From Bifidobacterium santillanense (GTDB taxonomy: Bacteria > Actinomycetota > Actinomycetes > Actinomycetales > Bifidobacteriaceae), in NCBI RefSeq assembly GCF_018555385.1, contig NZ_JAFEJS010000002.1, forward strand, positions 62,001 through 126,000: a DNA stretch of 64,000 nucleotides. Direction: 5' to 3'. The position numbers were made by a program, and so were the translations under genes. Below the pieces are notes generated by a model. It made no database searches and was not told the DNA's origin. It saw nothing but the letters and a program-made list of their open reading frames with translations. This document shows, piece after piece, positions 45,162 to 54,068 of the stretch. Positions within the stretch are counted from its first letter, which is position 1. Each line of letters starts with the position of its first letter.

Positions 45162-45197
45162 CCGCCTGCGGACGGCGCATACGCAACATACGCGAAA

Positions 45198-45232
45198 GGA
45201 CGGGCCTCTTCCCCACCGGAAGAGGCCCGTCC
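45198..45232 (+). terminator. Terminator of the amino acid permease gene
   Basis: A perfect 15-bp stem (45198-45212 with 45218-45232) surrounds a 5-nt loop. It lies 37 bp after the permease stop and also faces the convergent GNAT gene. The tail is C/T-rich rather than a pure T-run. Confidence 0.8.
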
Positions 45233-45307
45233 TCGCATTGTCCGCCCCGTCGGCGAGCCGTTCGCGCCGACCGGGGGCGGTTCCCGCTCCTATGCGAGCC
45301 CCGCGAC

Positions 45308-45835
45308 TCACCACTCGTGGCGCTGGTAGGCGATGCGGGTGGTGTCGGTGGGGCGGTCGATGAGCTGGATGAGGCCGCAGCGGGCGAATCCGTTGGTCTC
45401 GAGGATGTGCTGCATGGCCCTGTTGTTGGGGTGCGTGTCGGCACGCACGTTGCCGTAGTGCTTGAGCGCCCACGCGATGCAGTCGCGCGCCGCGTGCTTG
45501 ACGAGGCCGGACGAGGCGATGCGGTGGATGGTGACGTAGGCGTCGTCGTCGAGCCACGCGCCGTCGATGTGCTTGTAGGTGGGGTCCTCGCCGGGGCAGA
45601 GCGCGAACTGCGCGAGGATGCGCTCGTGGCCGTTCTGCGTGTCGACCAGCAGCATCGTGCGCTGGTTGGCGATGTCGTCCCTGATGACCTCCTCGCGCGG
45701 GAACGTGTGGCCCCACTGCGTGGGGTTGCCGTTGCGCGCCATCAGCTCGCGGGCATGCGCGTAGATCTTGAGCATCTGCGGGAAATCGCGCATGGTCGCA
45801 TGGCGGAAGCGCCGGGAGGACGTATTGGAGACCAC
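45308..45835 (-). CDS. GNAT-family N-acetyltransferase
   Basis: A 175-residue acetyltransferase. The GNAT fold is suggested by the opening HATMRDFPQMLKIYAHAREL, the central strand VTIHRIASSGLVKHAARDCIAW corresponding to the acetyl-CoA-binding V/I-x-x-x-x-R/Q-x-x-G region, and the later ADTHPNNRAMQHILETNGF, typical of the family motif before the last strands. The start is GTG at 45835 with GAGGTGA just upstream. The substrate (protein N-terminus, small amine or other) is unknown. Confidence 0.85.
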   Translation of the reverse strand: MVSNTSSRRFRHATMRDFPQMLKIYAHARELMARNGNPTQWGHTFPREEVIRDDIANQRTMLLVDTQNGHERILAQFALCPGEDPTYKHIDGAWLDDDAYVTIHRIASSGLVKHAARDCIAWALKHYGNVRADTHPNNRAMQHILETNGFARCGLIQLIDRPTDTTRIAYQRHEW

Positions 45836-45937
45836 GGTTCACCTCACGGTAGGCGGGAATTAGTGTGACTGAGCGGTTACGCTACCACGTCCGCCTCACA
45901 AACGCCGGGTGAAGTCTGTGATTCGGCTGGAAACGCG

Positions 45938-45976
45938 TTTCGGCCCTCCCGTCCGTGCGGGGCGGGAGGGCCGAAA
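45938..45976. terminator. Second hairpin downstream of gnd
   Basis: A 14-bp perfect stem, TTTCGGCCCTCCCG (45938-45951) with CGGGAGGGCCGAAA (45963-45976), around an 11-nt loop. T-rich on both strands at the outer edge, so it may act in both directions. Confidence 0.75.
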
Positions 45977-46058
45977 CCGATGGAAAGGAAAGGGGAAGGA
46001 GAAGCAACGCGGCTCACGTGCGGGGCGTGCGGCGGTTCACGCGCGCCCCACACGATCG

Positions 46059-46082
46059 CCTCCCCTCACCGTCGAGGGGAGG
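46059..46082 (-). terminator. First hairpin after gnd
   Basis: CCTCCCCT (46059-46066) pairs with AGGGGAGG (46075-46082) across an 8-nt loop, directly after the gnd stop codon. Confidence 0.6.
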
Positions 46083-46090
46083 GAATCCGG

Positions 46091-46984
46091 TCAGTGGGTG
46101 GCGATCTCGTCGACCTTGGTGACGTGGCCGCCGAACTGGGCGCGCAGCGCGGTGACGACGCGCAGGATGTCGTCGGCGCCGCCGCGCGAGGCCTGACGCT
46201 GCCACAGGGCCGCGGCGGTGGTCGGGGTGGGCACGCCGAGTTCGAGCGCGGCCTCGATCATCCACTTGGCCTCGCCGGACTCGTTGGCGACGGCCGGCAC
46301 ATCCTTGAGCTCGGGATCGTCCTTGGTGGCGTTGTCGAGCAGGTCGAGCAGCCAGCTGGCGACCACGGAGCCGGTGCGCCAGGAGGTCATCGTCTCGGCC
46401 GGGTTGGTGACGTATTCGCTGCGCAGCATCGTGGCGAAGCCCTCGCCGAACGCCTGCATCATGCCGTATTCGATGCCGTTGTGGACCATCTTGGCGAAGT
46501 GGCCGCCGCCGACCGGGCCGGCGTGCACGAGGCCGAACTCGCCTTCGGGCTTGAGGCTCTCGAAGATCGGCAGGACGGTCTCGTAGTCCTCGTCGCCGCC
46601 GCCGATCATCAGCGCGTAGCCGCGCTCGGCGCCCCACACGCCGCCGGAGACGCCGCAGTCGAGGAAGCCGATGCCGCGCTTGGCGAGGGCGGCCGCATGG
46701 TCGCGGTCCTCGGTGTACTTGGAGTTGCCGCCGTCGACGACGATGTCGCCGGCCTCGAGCAGTTCGCCGAGCTTCTCGATCGTGGATTCGGTGGGGGCGC
46801 CGGCGGGGACCATGACCCACACGACGCGGGGGGCGTCGAGCGCGGCGACGAGGGCCTCGAGCGAGTCGACGTCGCGGCCGGAGTCGGGGTTCATGTCGAA
46901 GCCGACGATCTCGTGGCCGTCCTCGCGCAGGCGCTTGACCATGTTGCCGCCCATTCGGCCGAGGCCGATCATACCCATCTGCAT
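46091..46984 (-). CDS. gnd: 6-phosphogluconate dehydrogenase, short (YqeC/GntZ) type
   Basis: Oxidative decarboxylation of 6-phosphogluconate to ribulose 5-phosphate. At 297 residues it belongs to the short class found with gluconate genes rather than the 470-residue class. The N-terminal Rossmann motif is GMIGLGRMGGNMVKRL; the substrate motifs are VDGGNSKYTED and HFAKMVHNGIEYGMMQAFGEG with the catalytic lysine. Residues after the second beta strand (GFDMNPDSGRD) include an acidic residue that would favour NAD over NADP, an inference. AAGGTAA precedes the ATG. Confidence 0.94.
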   Translation of the reverse strand: MQMGMIGLGRMGGNMVKRLREDGHEIVGFDMNPDSGRDVDSLEALVAALDAPRVVWVMVPAGAPTESTIEKLGELLEAGDIVVDGGNSKYTEDRDHAAALAKRGIGFLDCGVSGGVWGAERGYALMIGGGDEDYETVLPIFESLKPEGEFGLVHAGPVGGGHFAKMVHNGIEYGMMQAFGEGFATMLRSEYVTNPAETMTSWRTGSVVASWLLDLLDNATKDDPELKDVPAVANESGEAKWMIEAALELGVPTPTTAAALWQRQASRGGADDILRVVTALRAQFGGHVTKVDEIATH

Positions 46985-47071
46985 TTCGGTTACCTTCTTC
47001 GGTGTTGTGTTCTGGTGGTGGTGTCTTGTGATGTCTGGTGACGTCTTTGTATGACGATTGTCGAGGGGCGA

Positions 47072-47671
47072 TCAGAGGGCGAGCGCGCCGGCGACGGCCG
47101 CGGCCTCCTGATCGGGGGTGCCCTGTCCGATGTGGGCGGCGATGTGGACCTCGTCGGCGCCCGGCTCCTCGAGGATGTCGAACTGGGAGCGCAGCATCTC
47201 GGGCTTCATGAAGTGGCCCTCACGGTGCGAGAGCCGTTCCATGACCTCGTCGTACGTGCCCTTCATGTAGACGAACACGACGCCCGGGCGGCGCAGCTTG
47301 TCGCGGTAGACCTTCTTGAGCGCCGAGCAGGTGACGACGGCGGGCTCGCCGGCGGCGATGCGGTCGTCGATCCAGGAGGCGAGGGTGTCGAGCCACGGCC
47401 AGCGGTCCTCGTCGGTCAGCGGGTGGCCGGCGGCCATCTTGTCGATGTTGGCCTGCGGGTGGAAGTCGTCGGCCTCGGCGTACTTCATGCCGTAGTGGTC
47501 GGTCAGGTGGGTGGCGACGGTGCTCTTGCCGCAGCCGCACACGCCCATGAGGACGATGATCGGCTTGGTCTTGGCGAAGTAGTCCTTCGGGACGGTGTTC
47601 TCGACGATGATGCGTTCGGCGAGCGTGGACTCGGCGGTTTCGGCGGTGGGTGCGACGGCGGTGGCGGTCAT
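47072..47671 (-). CDS. gntK: Gluconokinase
   Basis: Phosphorylates gluconate to 6-phosphogluconate, the substrate of the downstream gnd. The 199-residue protein has the P-loop GVCGCGKSTVATHL (usually GVSGSGKS), DDFHPQANIDKMAAGHPLTDEDRWPWL and the LID segment SALKKVYRDKLR. It has an N-terminal extension of about 35 residues (MTATAVAPTAETAES and beyond) not present in classic GntK. AAGGAAG lies before the ATG. It forms a unit with gntP upstream and gnd downstream. Confidence 0.95.
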   Translation of the reverse strand: MTATAVAPTAETAESTLAERIIVENTVPKDYFAKTKPIIVLMGVCGCGKSTVATHLTDHYGMKYAEADDFHPQANIDKMAAGHPLTDEDRWPWLDTLASWIDDRIAAGEPAVVTCSALKKVYRDKLRRPGVVFVYMKGTYDEVMERLSHREGHFMKPEMLRSQFDILEEPGADEVHIAAHIGQGTPDQEAAAVAGALAL

Positions 47672-47792
47672 GATGGTCTTCCTTCGTTGAAGCGGTGCGG
47701 ATGATGGACGATGGCGATTGGGGTGGGGGTGCCACCGCCCGGGAAAGGGGAAACCGGGCGGCGACGGTGTTGGTTGAGGGGATGCTGCCGGC

Positions 47793-49220
47793 CTAGACCA
47801 GCGGCACGAAGATGCTGGCGATCATCACGAGGGCGAGCACGACCACGGACAGCAGGCACTCGAGCACGGTCCAGGTCTTGAACGTCTCGCCGACCTCGAG
47901 GCCGAAGTACTCCTTGATGAGCCAGAACCCGGCGTCGTTGACGTGGGAGAGGAACACGGAGCCGGCGCCGATGGCGATGACGAGCAGCGCGATGGCCGGG
48001 GCGGTCACGCCCATCTGGTCGACGACCGGGCCGAGGATGCCGGCGGTGGTGATGATCGCGACGGTCGCGGAGCCGGTGGCGACGCGGACGAACGCGGCGA
48101 TGAGCCAGGCGAGCAGGAAGATCGAGATCGAGGAGCTTTCGACGAACTTGCCGATGATGTCGCCGATGCCGGTGTCGACGAGGACGCCCTTGTAGCCGCC
48201 GCCGGCGCCGACGATGAGCAGGATGCCGGCGATCGGGGGCAGCGCGGCCTTGAGGGAGTCGTTGACGGCCTTCCAGGACATGTGGGTGGTCCGGCCGAGC
48301 ACGAGCATCGCGAAGACGACGGCGACGGCGAGGGCGATGGCGGGCTTGCCGAAGAAGGCGAAGATCTGGGCGTAGAGGGCGTCGGAGCCGGCCTGCTCGG
48401 GGGCGGCGATCTCGAAGATCGCGTTGCCGAGCATCAGAATGGCGGGCATGAGGATGCACAGCACGGACAGCGCGAACGGCGGCTTGGTGGTGACGGGGTT
48501 GCCGTCGGCGTCGACGCGGCCCCTGCCGGTGTCGAAGTTCTCGGGGGCGCCGACCGGCACCCACTGGGCGGCGAACTTGGAGAAGAGCGGGCCGACGAGC
48601 GCGGCGGTGATCACGGCGATCGGCAGGCCGAACATCATGGTGACGCCGACGGAGCCGTTCTTGAAGCAGCTCAGGGCGGCGAGCGGGCCGGGCTGCGGCG
48701 GCATGCAGGCGTGCATCACGGACAGGCCGGCGAGGGTCGGGATGGCGACGCGCATGAGCGGCAGCTTGGAGCGGCGGGTGATGAGGATGATGACGGGCAC
48801 GAGCACGACGAGGCCGACCTCGAAGAACATCGGCAGGCCGATCAGGGCGCCGATCAGGGCCATCGTCCACGGGATCATCCTCGTGGAGGTCCTGGCGAGC
48901 AGCGTGTCGACGATCGAGTCCGCGGCGCCGGTGTCCATGAGCACGCGGCCGAGCATCGCGCCGAGGCCGACGAGGATGCCGACGGAGGCCATCGTGGAGC
49001 CGAAGGTGTTCGAGAAGCTCTCGACGGTGGCGACCGGGCCGTAGCCGGAGCCGATGCCGACGACGAGCGCGGAGATCAGCAGGGAGACGAACGGATGCAG
49101 CTTGGCGACGGTGACCAGCAGGATCAGGACGACGATGCTGGCGACCACGCTGATGCCGAGCTGGGTGCCGTTGAGGTGCACCGCGGTATCGGCCGCCGCG
49201 AGAATCATGGAGGTATTCAT
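47793..49220 (-). CDS. gntP: Gluconate:H+ symporter, GntP family
   Basis: A 475-residue inner membrane carrier with 12-14 helices. Family motifs include VGLGAMLGRVLMDTGAAD, GLPMFFEVGLVVLVPVI, MHACMPPQPGPLAA and VATGSATVAIITTAGILGP. The polar PQPGP motif is diagnostic for the family. It is the first gene of the gntP-gntK-gnd unit and is divergent from the GntR regulator. A good promoter lies in the shared gap. Gluconate is the likely substrate from gene context. Confidence 0.95.
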   Translation of the reverse strand: MNTSMILAAADTAVHLNGTQLGISVVASIVVLILLVTVAKLHPFVSLLISALVVGIGSGYGPVATVESFSNTFGSTMASVGILVGLGAMLGRVLMDTGAADSIVDTLLARTSTRMIPWTMALIGALIGLPMFFEVGLVVLVPVIILITRRSKLPLMRVAIPTLAGLSVMHACMPPQPGPLAALSCFKNGSVGVTMMFGLPIAVITAALVGPLFSKFAAQWVPVGAPENFDTGRGRVDADGNPVTTKPPFALSVLCILMPAILMLGNAIFEIAAPEQAGSDALYAQIFAFFGKPAIALAVAVVFAMLVLGRTTHMSWKAVNDSLKAALPPIAGILLIVGAGGGYKGVLVDTGIGDIIGKFVESSSISIFLLAWLIAAFVRVATGSATVAIITTAGILGPVVDQMGVTAPAIALLVIAIGAGSVFLSHVNDAGFWLIKEYFGLEVGETFKTWTVLECLLSVVVLALVMIASIFVPLV

Positions 49221-49295
49221 AATCCATCTCTTCTTTGAGTCGTTGAATTGGATGACGAAACTCTGTCAACCAATTCCTTTTGTATGTTGACATTC

Positions 49296-49324
49296 AATAT
49301 AGACCAACGTTTTGGATTACGCAA
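49296..49324 (-). promoter_or_regulatory. Promoter of gntP
   Basis: On the minus strand, -35 TTGCGT (49319-49324) is separated by 17 nt from -10 TATATT (49296-49301). The gap also holds TTGACA on both strands and short dyads between 49270 and 49300, where the divergent GntR regulator could bind. Confidence 0.6.
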
Positions 49325-49389
49325 TACGATTTGCTGCCGGCGTGTCGGATATGTATGCCATAAACGCAGGCCTATGAGATACTTGTCCT

Positions 49390-50106
49390 ATGAATACGGA
49401 GAAGAAGGACACGAACGAACGTCCGCTGCACGACCGGCTGCTGGATGAATGGGGCATGGCGATCGTCGACGGCGACATCGCCTCCGGAGAACGGTTGCCC
49501 GAGCCGGAGCTGGGCGGCGAGAGCCCGTCGCGCACGGTCACGCGCGAGGCGACGCGCGTGCTCGAATCGATGGGGCTGGTGAGCGTCAGACGCAAGGCGG
49601 GCGCGACCGTCAACCCGATTCGGGAGTGGAACATGTTCGACCCGCAGGTGGTGCGGTGGCGCCTGTCCGGCCGGCACCGTCTCGACGCGCTGCACGAGCT
49701 GTCGCAGCTGCGCTCGGCGATCGAGCCGCTGGCCGCACGCCTCGCCGCGACCCACGCGACGAACGAGCAGTGGGCGGCGCTGACCGAGGCGGCGATCGGC
49801 ATGGTCTCGCATTCGGACCACGCCGACGAACAGGAGTACCTCGACGCGGACAGCCTGTTCCACCGCACGCTGGTCGAGGCGAGCGGGAATCTGATGATCG
49901 CGAATCTGGGCGACGTCGTCGTCGCCACGCTCGAGGGGCGCACCCAGCACGAGCTGATGCCGAAGACCGCGAACCAGGAGGCGCTGGACCTCCACAGCGA
50001 GGTCGCCGCGCTCGTGCGCAAGGGCGACGGCGCGGGCGCCGAGGCCGCGATGCGCCGTATCGTCGACGAATCGGACGACGCGATCACGCGCATCGCGACC
50101 CGATAG
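49390..50106 (+). CDS. gntR: GntR-family (FadR-type) regulator, probable gluconate repressor
   Basis: A 238-residue regulator. The N-terminal winged helix (IASGERLPEPELGGESPSRTVTREATRVLESMGLVSVRR) differs from the usual E-x-x-L-A-x-x-x-x-V-S-R-x-x-V pattern in lacking some small residues but keeps the fold. The C-terminal FCD domain has the metal-binding His/Asp set in DADSLFHRTLVEASGN and LDLHSEVAALVRKGD. It is divergent from gntP, so it probably represses gntP-gntK-gnd and responds to gluconate or 6-phosphogluconate. Confidence 0.88.
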   Translation: MNTEKKDTNERPLHDRLLDEWGMAIVDGDIASGERLPEPELGGESPSRTVTREATRVLESMGLVSVRRKAGATVNPIREWNMFDPQVVRWRLSGRHRLDALHELSQLRSAIEPLAARLAATHATNEQWAALTEAAIGMVSHSDHADEQEYLDADSLFHRTLVEASGNLMIANLGDVVVATLEGRTQHELMPKTANQEALDLHSEVAALVRKGDGAGAEAAMRRIVDESDDAITRIATR

Positions 50107-50118
50107 AGGAACCGGGAC

Positions 50119-50207
50119 GGTGAGGGGTCGCCGCCCGCGATACCCGACACGCTCAAGGCCGCTCGGCCAAGCTTACGGTCGGGTATCGCGGGCGGCGACC
50201 CCTCACC
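50119..50207. repeat. 29-29-29 hairpin element, copy C
   Basis: Perfect arms 50120-50148 and 50178-50206 (extendable by one pair) enclose the 29-nt centre 50149-50177. The centre differs from copies A and B at three positions only. It fills the gap between the convergent gntR and luxS genes and may terminate both. CACCTCACTTCCAGC overlaps its right end, as in copy A. Confidence 0.9.
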
Positions 50208-50237
50208 TCACTTCCAGCAAAACGCCACGAACGGGCT

Positions 50238-50741
50238 TCAGACAACCTTGCGGACGAAGGGGTCGGAGCTGATGCCCTTGGCGAGGATGTCCTTGCACCA
50301 CTCCTTCGCCGTGAACAGGCTGTGGTCGCGGTAGTTGCCGCAGCTCTCGATCGTGGTGGCGGGCACGTCGTCCCACGTGGCCTCGTACGCGATGAACTCG
50401 AGCGACTCCTTGAGGGCCCTGGCGACCTCCTCGGTCGGGTGCTCGCCCCAGGTCAGCAGGTGGAAGCCGGTGCGGCAGCCGAACGGCGAGCAGTCGATGT
50501 AGCCGTCGATGCGCTCGCGCAGCAGCACGGCGATGGTGTGCTCGATGGTGTGCAGGCCCGCGGTCGGGATCGCGTTCTCGTTCGGCTGGACGAGACGCAG
50601 GTCGTAGTTGGAGATCACGTCGCCGTGCGGCCCCTTCTCCGTGTCGATGTAGCGCACGTACGGCGCCTTGACCTTCGTATGGTCCAGCTGGAAGCTCTCG
50701 ACGACGGGCTTCGCCGGCTTCTCGTTCGTTTCCTCGGTCAT
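50238..50741 (-). CDS. luxS: S-ribosylhomocysteine lyase (autoinducer-2 synthase)
   Basis: Cleaves S-ribosylhomocysteine to homocysteine and DPD, the AI-2 precursor, in the activated methyl cycle. The 167-residue protein shows the metal site His64-x-x-Glu67-His68 in [11 protein letters not shown], the third ligand Cys in SCGNYRDHS and [13 protein letters not shown] with the conserved Cys. GGGGGA lies 6 nt before the ATG. It is monocistronic and divergent from the zinc-ribbon protein gene. Homocysteine made here can enter the CBS/gamma-lyase pair encoded 5 kb away. Confidence 0.96.
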   Translation of the reverse strand: MTEETNEKPAKPVVESFQLDHTKVKAPYVRYIDTEKGPHGDVISNYDLRLVQPNENAIPTAGLHTIEHTIAVLLRERIDGYIDCSPFGCRTGFHLLTWGEHPTEEVARALKESLEFIAYEATWDDVPATTIESCGNYRDHSLFTAKEWCKDILAKGISSDPFVRKVV

Positions 50742-50829
50742 GATCGTCCCCCTTATCGTTGCATCGGAATGACGGATACCATAATAGGACGTAGCCCTTC
50801 GCTCGGGAAGGACACGGAAAGGGGACCAC

Positions 50830-51996
50830 ATGCGTTTCTGCATGGAATGCGGACATCAGCTCGAACCGGACGCCCGGTTCTGCACGCACTGCGGCGCACG
50901 CGTGTCCGACGCGGCGCCCGAACCGCCGGCAGCTTCGCCGGCACCGGCGACCCCTGTCCTTCCGGCGATCCCCATGCCTCCCGGCACGTCGGAACGGCGG
51001 GCCGTGCAGCCCGCGGTGCCGAATCCCCCGCAGCCTTCCCGCTTCCCCGCTTCGGACACGTCCGCCCCGGTCCCGTCCACGACGCCCGATGCGGGCGCCG
51101 GCGCCAAGGCCAGGCGCGTATGGGTCGGCGTCGTGGCGGCGATCGCGGCGGTGGCGATCGTGCTGGGGCTGGTGTTCGCGTTCGTCGTCCGCCCGGGACT
51201 TTCATCCGTTTCGACCCCGGGCGGACGCTCCGATGCGTCCGATACGACGGATTCCGGTTCGACCGGCTCACCAAGCTCGTCGAAGTCGTCCGGTTCGGAA
51301 AGCGAGTCCGGAGCGACGAGGCCGGATTCGAAGTCGCTGTCGTCGATCACCGACAAGTACTCGTCGACCGACGTCTCCGTCTCGGCGATGTTCCTCAACG
51401 ACGACGGCAGCTACACGGAGGCCGACGTGGCGAACACGGCGGCCGCACGCACGAAGTTCGTCTCGGCGGGCCTGTACCTGCCGGTCTATCTCGCGGCGCG
51501 CACGGACGGCGGCGACTCGCTCACCGAGGCGCAGTCGATGATGTCCACGATGGACAACGCCGCGGCCAACCGGGCGATCGCCGATCTCGGCGGCTTCGAG
51601 GCGATGAACGCGTGGCTCACGCGGCACGGCTACAAGGACACCACCATGGAACGCGACTTCGGCGACACGCAGGCCAGCGCCGCCGGCCACGAGAACCGCA
51701 GCTCGACGTTCGATGCGGTGCGCATGCTCGCCGCCGTGGACGCGGCCGGGGCCGCCGACCTGATGAACGTCGACGTCGACGCGGAGGGCGTGACGGTCCC
51801 GGACGACATGACCGTCCACGCGCATCGCGGACAGGGCATCAGCAACACGTGGAACTACTTCGCGGTCGTCGAGACCCCGCACGGCAAGGCCGCGGTCGCC
51901 CTGGCCACGCAGAACCAGGGCAGGTCCACCGCGACCCGGATCATGAGCGACGTCCTCGCCGACATCGACGCGCAGCTCGACGACGCCGACAGGTGA
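50830..51996 (+). CDS. Zinc-ribbon membrane protein with degenerate class A beta-lactamase-like domain
   Basis: A 388-residue protein in four parts. Residues 1-22 form a zinc ribbon (Cys4, Cys7, Cys18, Cys21). A Pro/Ala-rich segment follows, then one helix (about 97-120), a Ser/Gly linker (about 121-175) and an extracytoplasmic domain. That last domain has the beta-lactamase segment order, with [23 protein letters not shown] in place of the SDN-motif helix, but the SXXK site reads [10 protein letters not shown] (Lys lost) and the KTG strand reads [13 protein letters not shown]. It is therefore probably catalytically dead and may bind a cell-wall ligand. AAGGGGA precedes the ATG. Confidence 0.78.
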   Translation: MRFCMECGHQLEPDARFCTHCGARVSDAAPEPPAASPAPATPVLPAIPMPPGTSERRAVQPAVPNPPQPSRFPASDTSAPVPSTTPDAGAGAKARRVWVGVVAAIAAVAIVLGLVFAFVVRPGLSSVSTPGGRSDASDTTDSGSTGSPSSSKSSGSESESGATRPDSKSLSSITDKYSSTDVSVSAMFLNDDGSYTEADVANTAAARTKFVSAGLYLPVYLAARTDGGDSLTEAQSMMSTMDNAAANRAIADLGGFEAMNAWLTRHGYKDTTMERDFGDTQASAAGHENRSSTFDAVRMLAAVDAAGAADLMNVDVDAEGVTVPDDMTVHAHRGQGISNTWNYFAVVETPHGKAAVALATQNQGRSTATRIMSDVLADIDAQLDDADR

Positions 51997-52051
51997 CCGT
52001 CGGCCGATTGCCGGCAGACCGGTCGCCGACCGACGAGAGGTCAGCGACCCA

Positions 52052-54046
52052 TCAGCGACCGGCGTTGAACGCGGCGACCGCCTCCATGAAGCGTTTGCCG
52101 TACTGGCCGAGCTTGCGTTCGCCCACGCCGTTGACGGCGAGGAACTGGGCGTCGGTGACGGGCCTGACGCGGGCCATGTCGCGCAGGGTGCGGTCGGAGA
52201 AGACGATGTACGGCGGCTTGCCGATCTCCTGGGCGATCGTGCGGCGCAGCGCGCGCAGACGCTCGAACAGGGCGTCGTCCTCCTCGCTCGGCACGTAGGA
52301 GTCCGGGTCGACGGGGCCGGTGGTGCCGGCCGAGCCGTAGACGGTCGAGCCCGGGATTCCGGCTCCCGGACGGCGCGACCGCGCTCCCCCGGCCCCCGCG
52401 CCGGCGCGTTCGGATTTGCGGTCGACGCGCTTGATCTCGTAGTGGAACCCGGGCGCGACGGTCTCGGCGGCGCGATGGCCGAACCTGACGATCGGCAGCC
52501 TGCCGGCGTCGATGTAGAGGAATCCGTCGGTGGCCATCTGACTCAGCACGTCGCGGATGCGCGCCTCGTTCTCGTCCTTGAGCATGCCGAAGGTGGGCAT
52601 GGCCGCCGGGTTGAGCCATGCGAGGTCCTGCGCCTGCGATCCGCGCAGGATCTTGACGATCTTGCCGGAGCCGACGCGCTGGTCCACGTCGTGCACGCAC
52701 TGGCTGATGGCGCGGGCGATGGCGGTCACGTCGACGGTGGTGAAGGTGCGCTCGCAGTTCGCGCATGCGACGCATCCGCCCGTCGTACCCGCCGGACCGC
52801 TCGTCGGATCGTCCTCCTGACCGAAGTAGCGGGTCATGTAGCGGTGCAGGCATTCGGTGGTGCGGCAGTAGCCGATCATCCCGTCGAGCAGGCGACGGCG
52901 GTTGCGCCGCGCGATCTCCTGCTCCTCGGGGGTCATGCGCTCGTTCTCGTTGTCGTTGTCGAGCAAGCGCCGGCGGGTGACGATGTCCGACTCGTTCCAC
53001 AACAGCGTGCATCGGCTGGGCTCGCCGTCACGGCCCGCGCGGCCGGCCTCCTGATAGTACGCCTCGATCGACTCGGGCATGTTGTGGTGGATGACGTAGC
53101 GCACGTTCGACTTGTCGATGCCCATGCCGAACGCATTGGTGGCGACGACGACCAGCACCCTGTCGGTGACGAAGTCGCGCTGCGCGGCGCCTCGCACCTC
53201 GGGGCTCATGCCGCCGTGGTAGGCGACGGCGATCGGCGGGGCGCCGACCCCCGCGGCGACGCCGGGACGCGCCGGGACCGACCGGTTGAGCGTCTCGGCG
53301 AGCACCTCGGTCTGCTTGCGCGTGGCGCAGTACACGATGCCGGATTCGTCCGGATGGGAGGCGACGTAGTCGACGATCCATGCGGCCTTGCGTCTGGTCT
53401 CCATCATGAGGACGTCGAAGTAGAGGTTGGGCCGGTCGAATCCGGTGACGGTGACCTGCGGCGAGCGCAGGCCGAGCAGGTTCACGACGTCGTGGCGCAC
53501 CTTCTCGGTGGCGGTGGCGGTGAACGCGCCGACGATGGGCCGGCGCGGCAACGAGGTGATGAAGTCGCCGATCGACAGGTAGGAGGAACGGAAGTCCTGG
53601 CCCCACTGCGAGACGCAGTGCGCCTCGTCCACGGCGACCAGCGAGATAGGCGTGGACGAGGCGAAGTTCCTGAACCGCTGCGTCTCCAGACGCTCCGGCG
53701 CCACGTAGAGGAGTTTGACGCGCCCCGCGGCGGCCTGGGCGAGGACCATCGACTGCTCGTCGGGGGCCTGCATGCCGTTAACGAACGCGGCGGGGATACC
53801 GGCGTCGTTCAGGGCGTCGACCTGGTCCTGCATCAGGGAGATGAGCGGCGAGACGACGACGGTGACGCCGGGCAGGATCATGGCCGGGATCTGGTAGCAC
53901 ACCGATTTGCCGGCGCCGGTGGGCATGACCGCGAGCACGTCGCGGCCGGCGAGGAGGGCGTTCACCACGGCGGCCTGACCGGGGCGGAACGAATCGTAGC
54001 CGAAGTACCGTTTGAGCGCGTCGAGCGCCGCCGTGGAGTCAGTCAT
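52052..54046 (-). CDS. recQ: ATP-dependent DNA helicase RecQ
   Basis: A 664-residue 3'-5' helicase for recombination and fork repair. In order: Walker A VMPTGAGKSVCYQIPA, the DEAH box and aromatic loop LVAVDEAHCVSQWGQDFR, domain 2 motifs including VATNAFGMGIDKSNVRYV and YQEAGRAGRDGEPS, the RQC zinc-binding cysteines (TTECLHRYMTRYFGQ; GCVACANC), and a C-terminal HRDC domain (LFERLRALRRTIAQEIGKPPY). A Gly/Ala/Arg-rich linker precedes HRDC. It lies 22 bp downstream of metB on the same strand. Confidence 0.96.
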   Translation of the reverse strand: MTDSTAALDALKRYFGYDSFRPGQAAVVNALLAGRDVLAVMPTGAGKSVCYQIPAMILPGVTVVVSPLISLMQDQVDALNDAGIPAAFVNGMQAPDEQSMVLAQAAAGRVKLLYVAPERLETQRFRNFASSTPISLVAVDEAHCVSQWGQDFRSSYLSIGDFITSLPRRPIVGAFTATATEKVRHDVVNLLGLRSPQVTVTGFDRPNLYFDVLMMETRRKAAWIVDYVASHPDESGIVYCATRKQTEVLAETLNRSVPARPGVAAGVGAPPIAVAYHGGMSPEVRGAAQRDFVTDRVLVVVATNAFGMGIDKSNVRYVIHHNMPESIEAYYQEAGRAGRDGEPSRCTLLWNESDIVTRRRLLDNDNENERMTPEEQEIARRNRRRLLDGMIGYCRTTECLHRYMTRYFGQEDDPTSGPAGTTGGCVACANCERTFTTVDVTAIARAISQCVHDVDQRVGSGKIVKILRGSQAQDLAWLNPAAMPTFGMLKDENEARIRDVLSQMATDGFLYIDAGRLPIVRFGHRAAETVAPGFHYEIKRVDRKSERAGAGAGGARSRRPGAGIPGSTVYGSAGTTGPVDPDSYVPSEEDDALFERLRALRRTIAQEIGKPPYIVFSDRTLRDMARVRPVTDAQFLAVNGVGERKLGQYGKRFMEAVAAFNAGR

Positions 54047-54068
54047 GCCCTCCAGTGTAGATGGTCGG

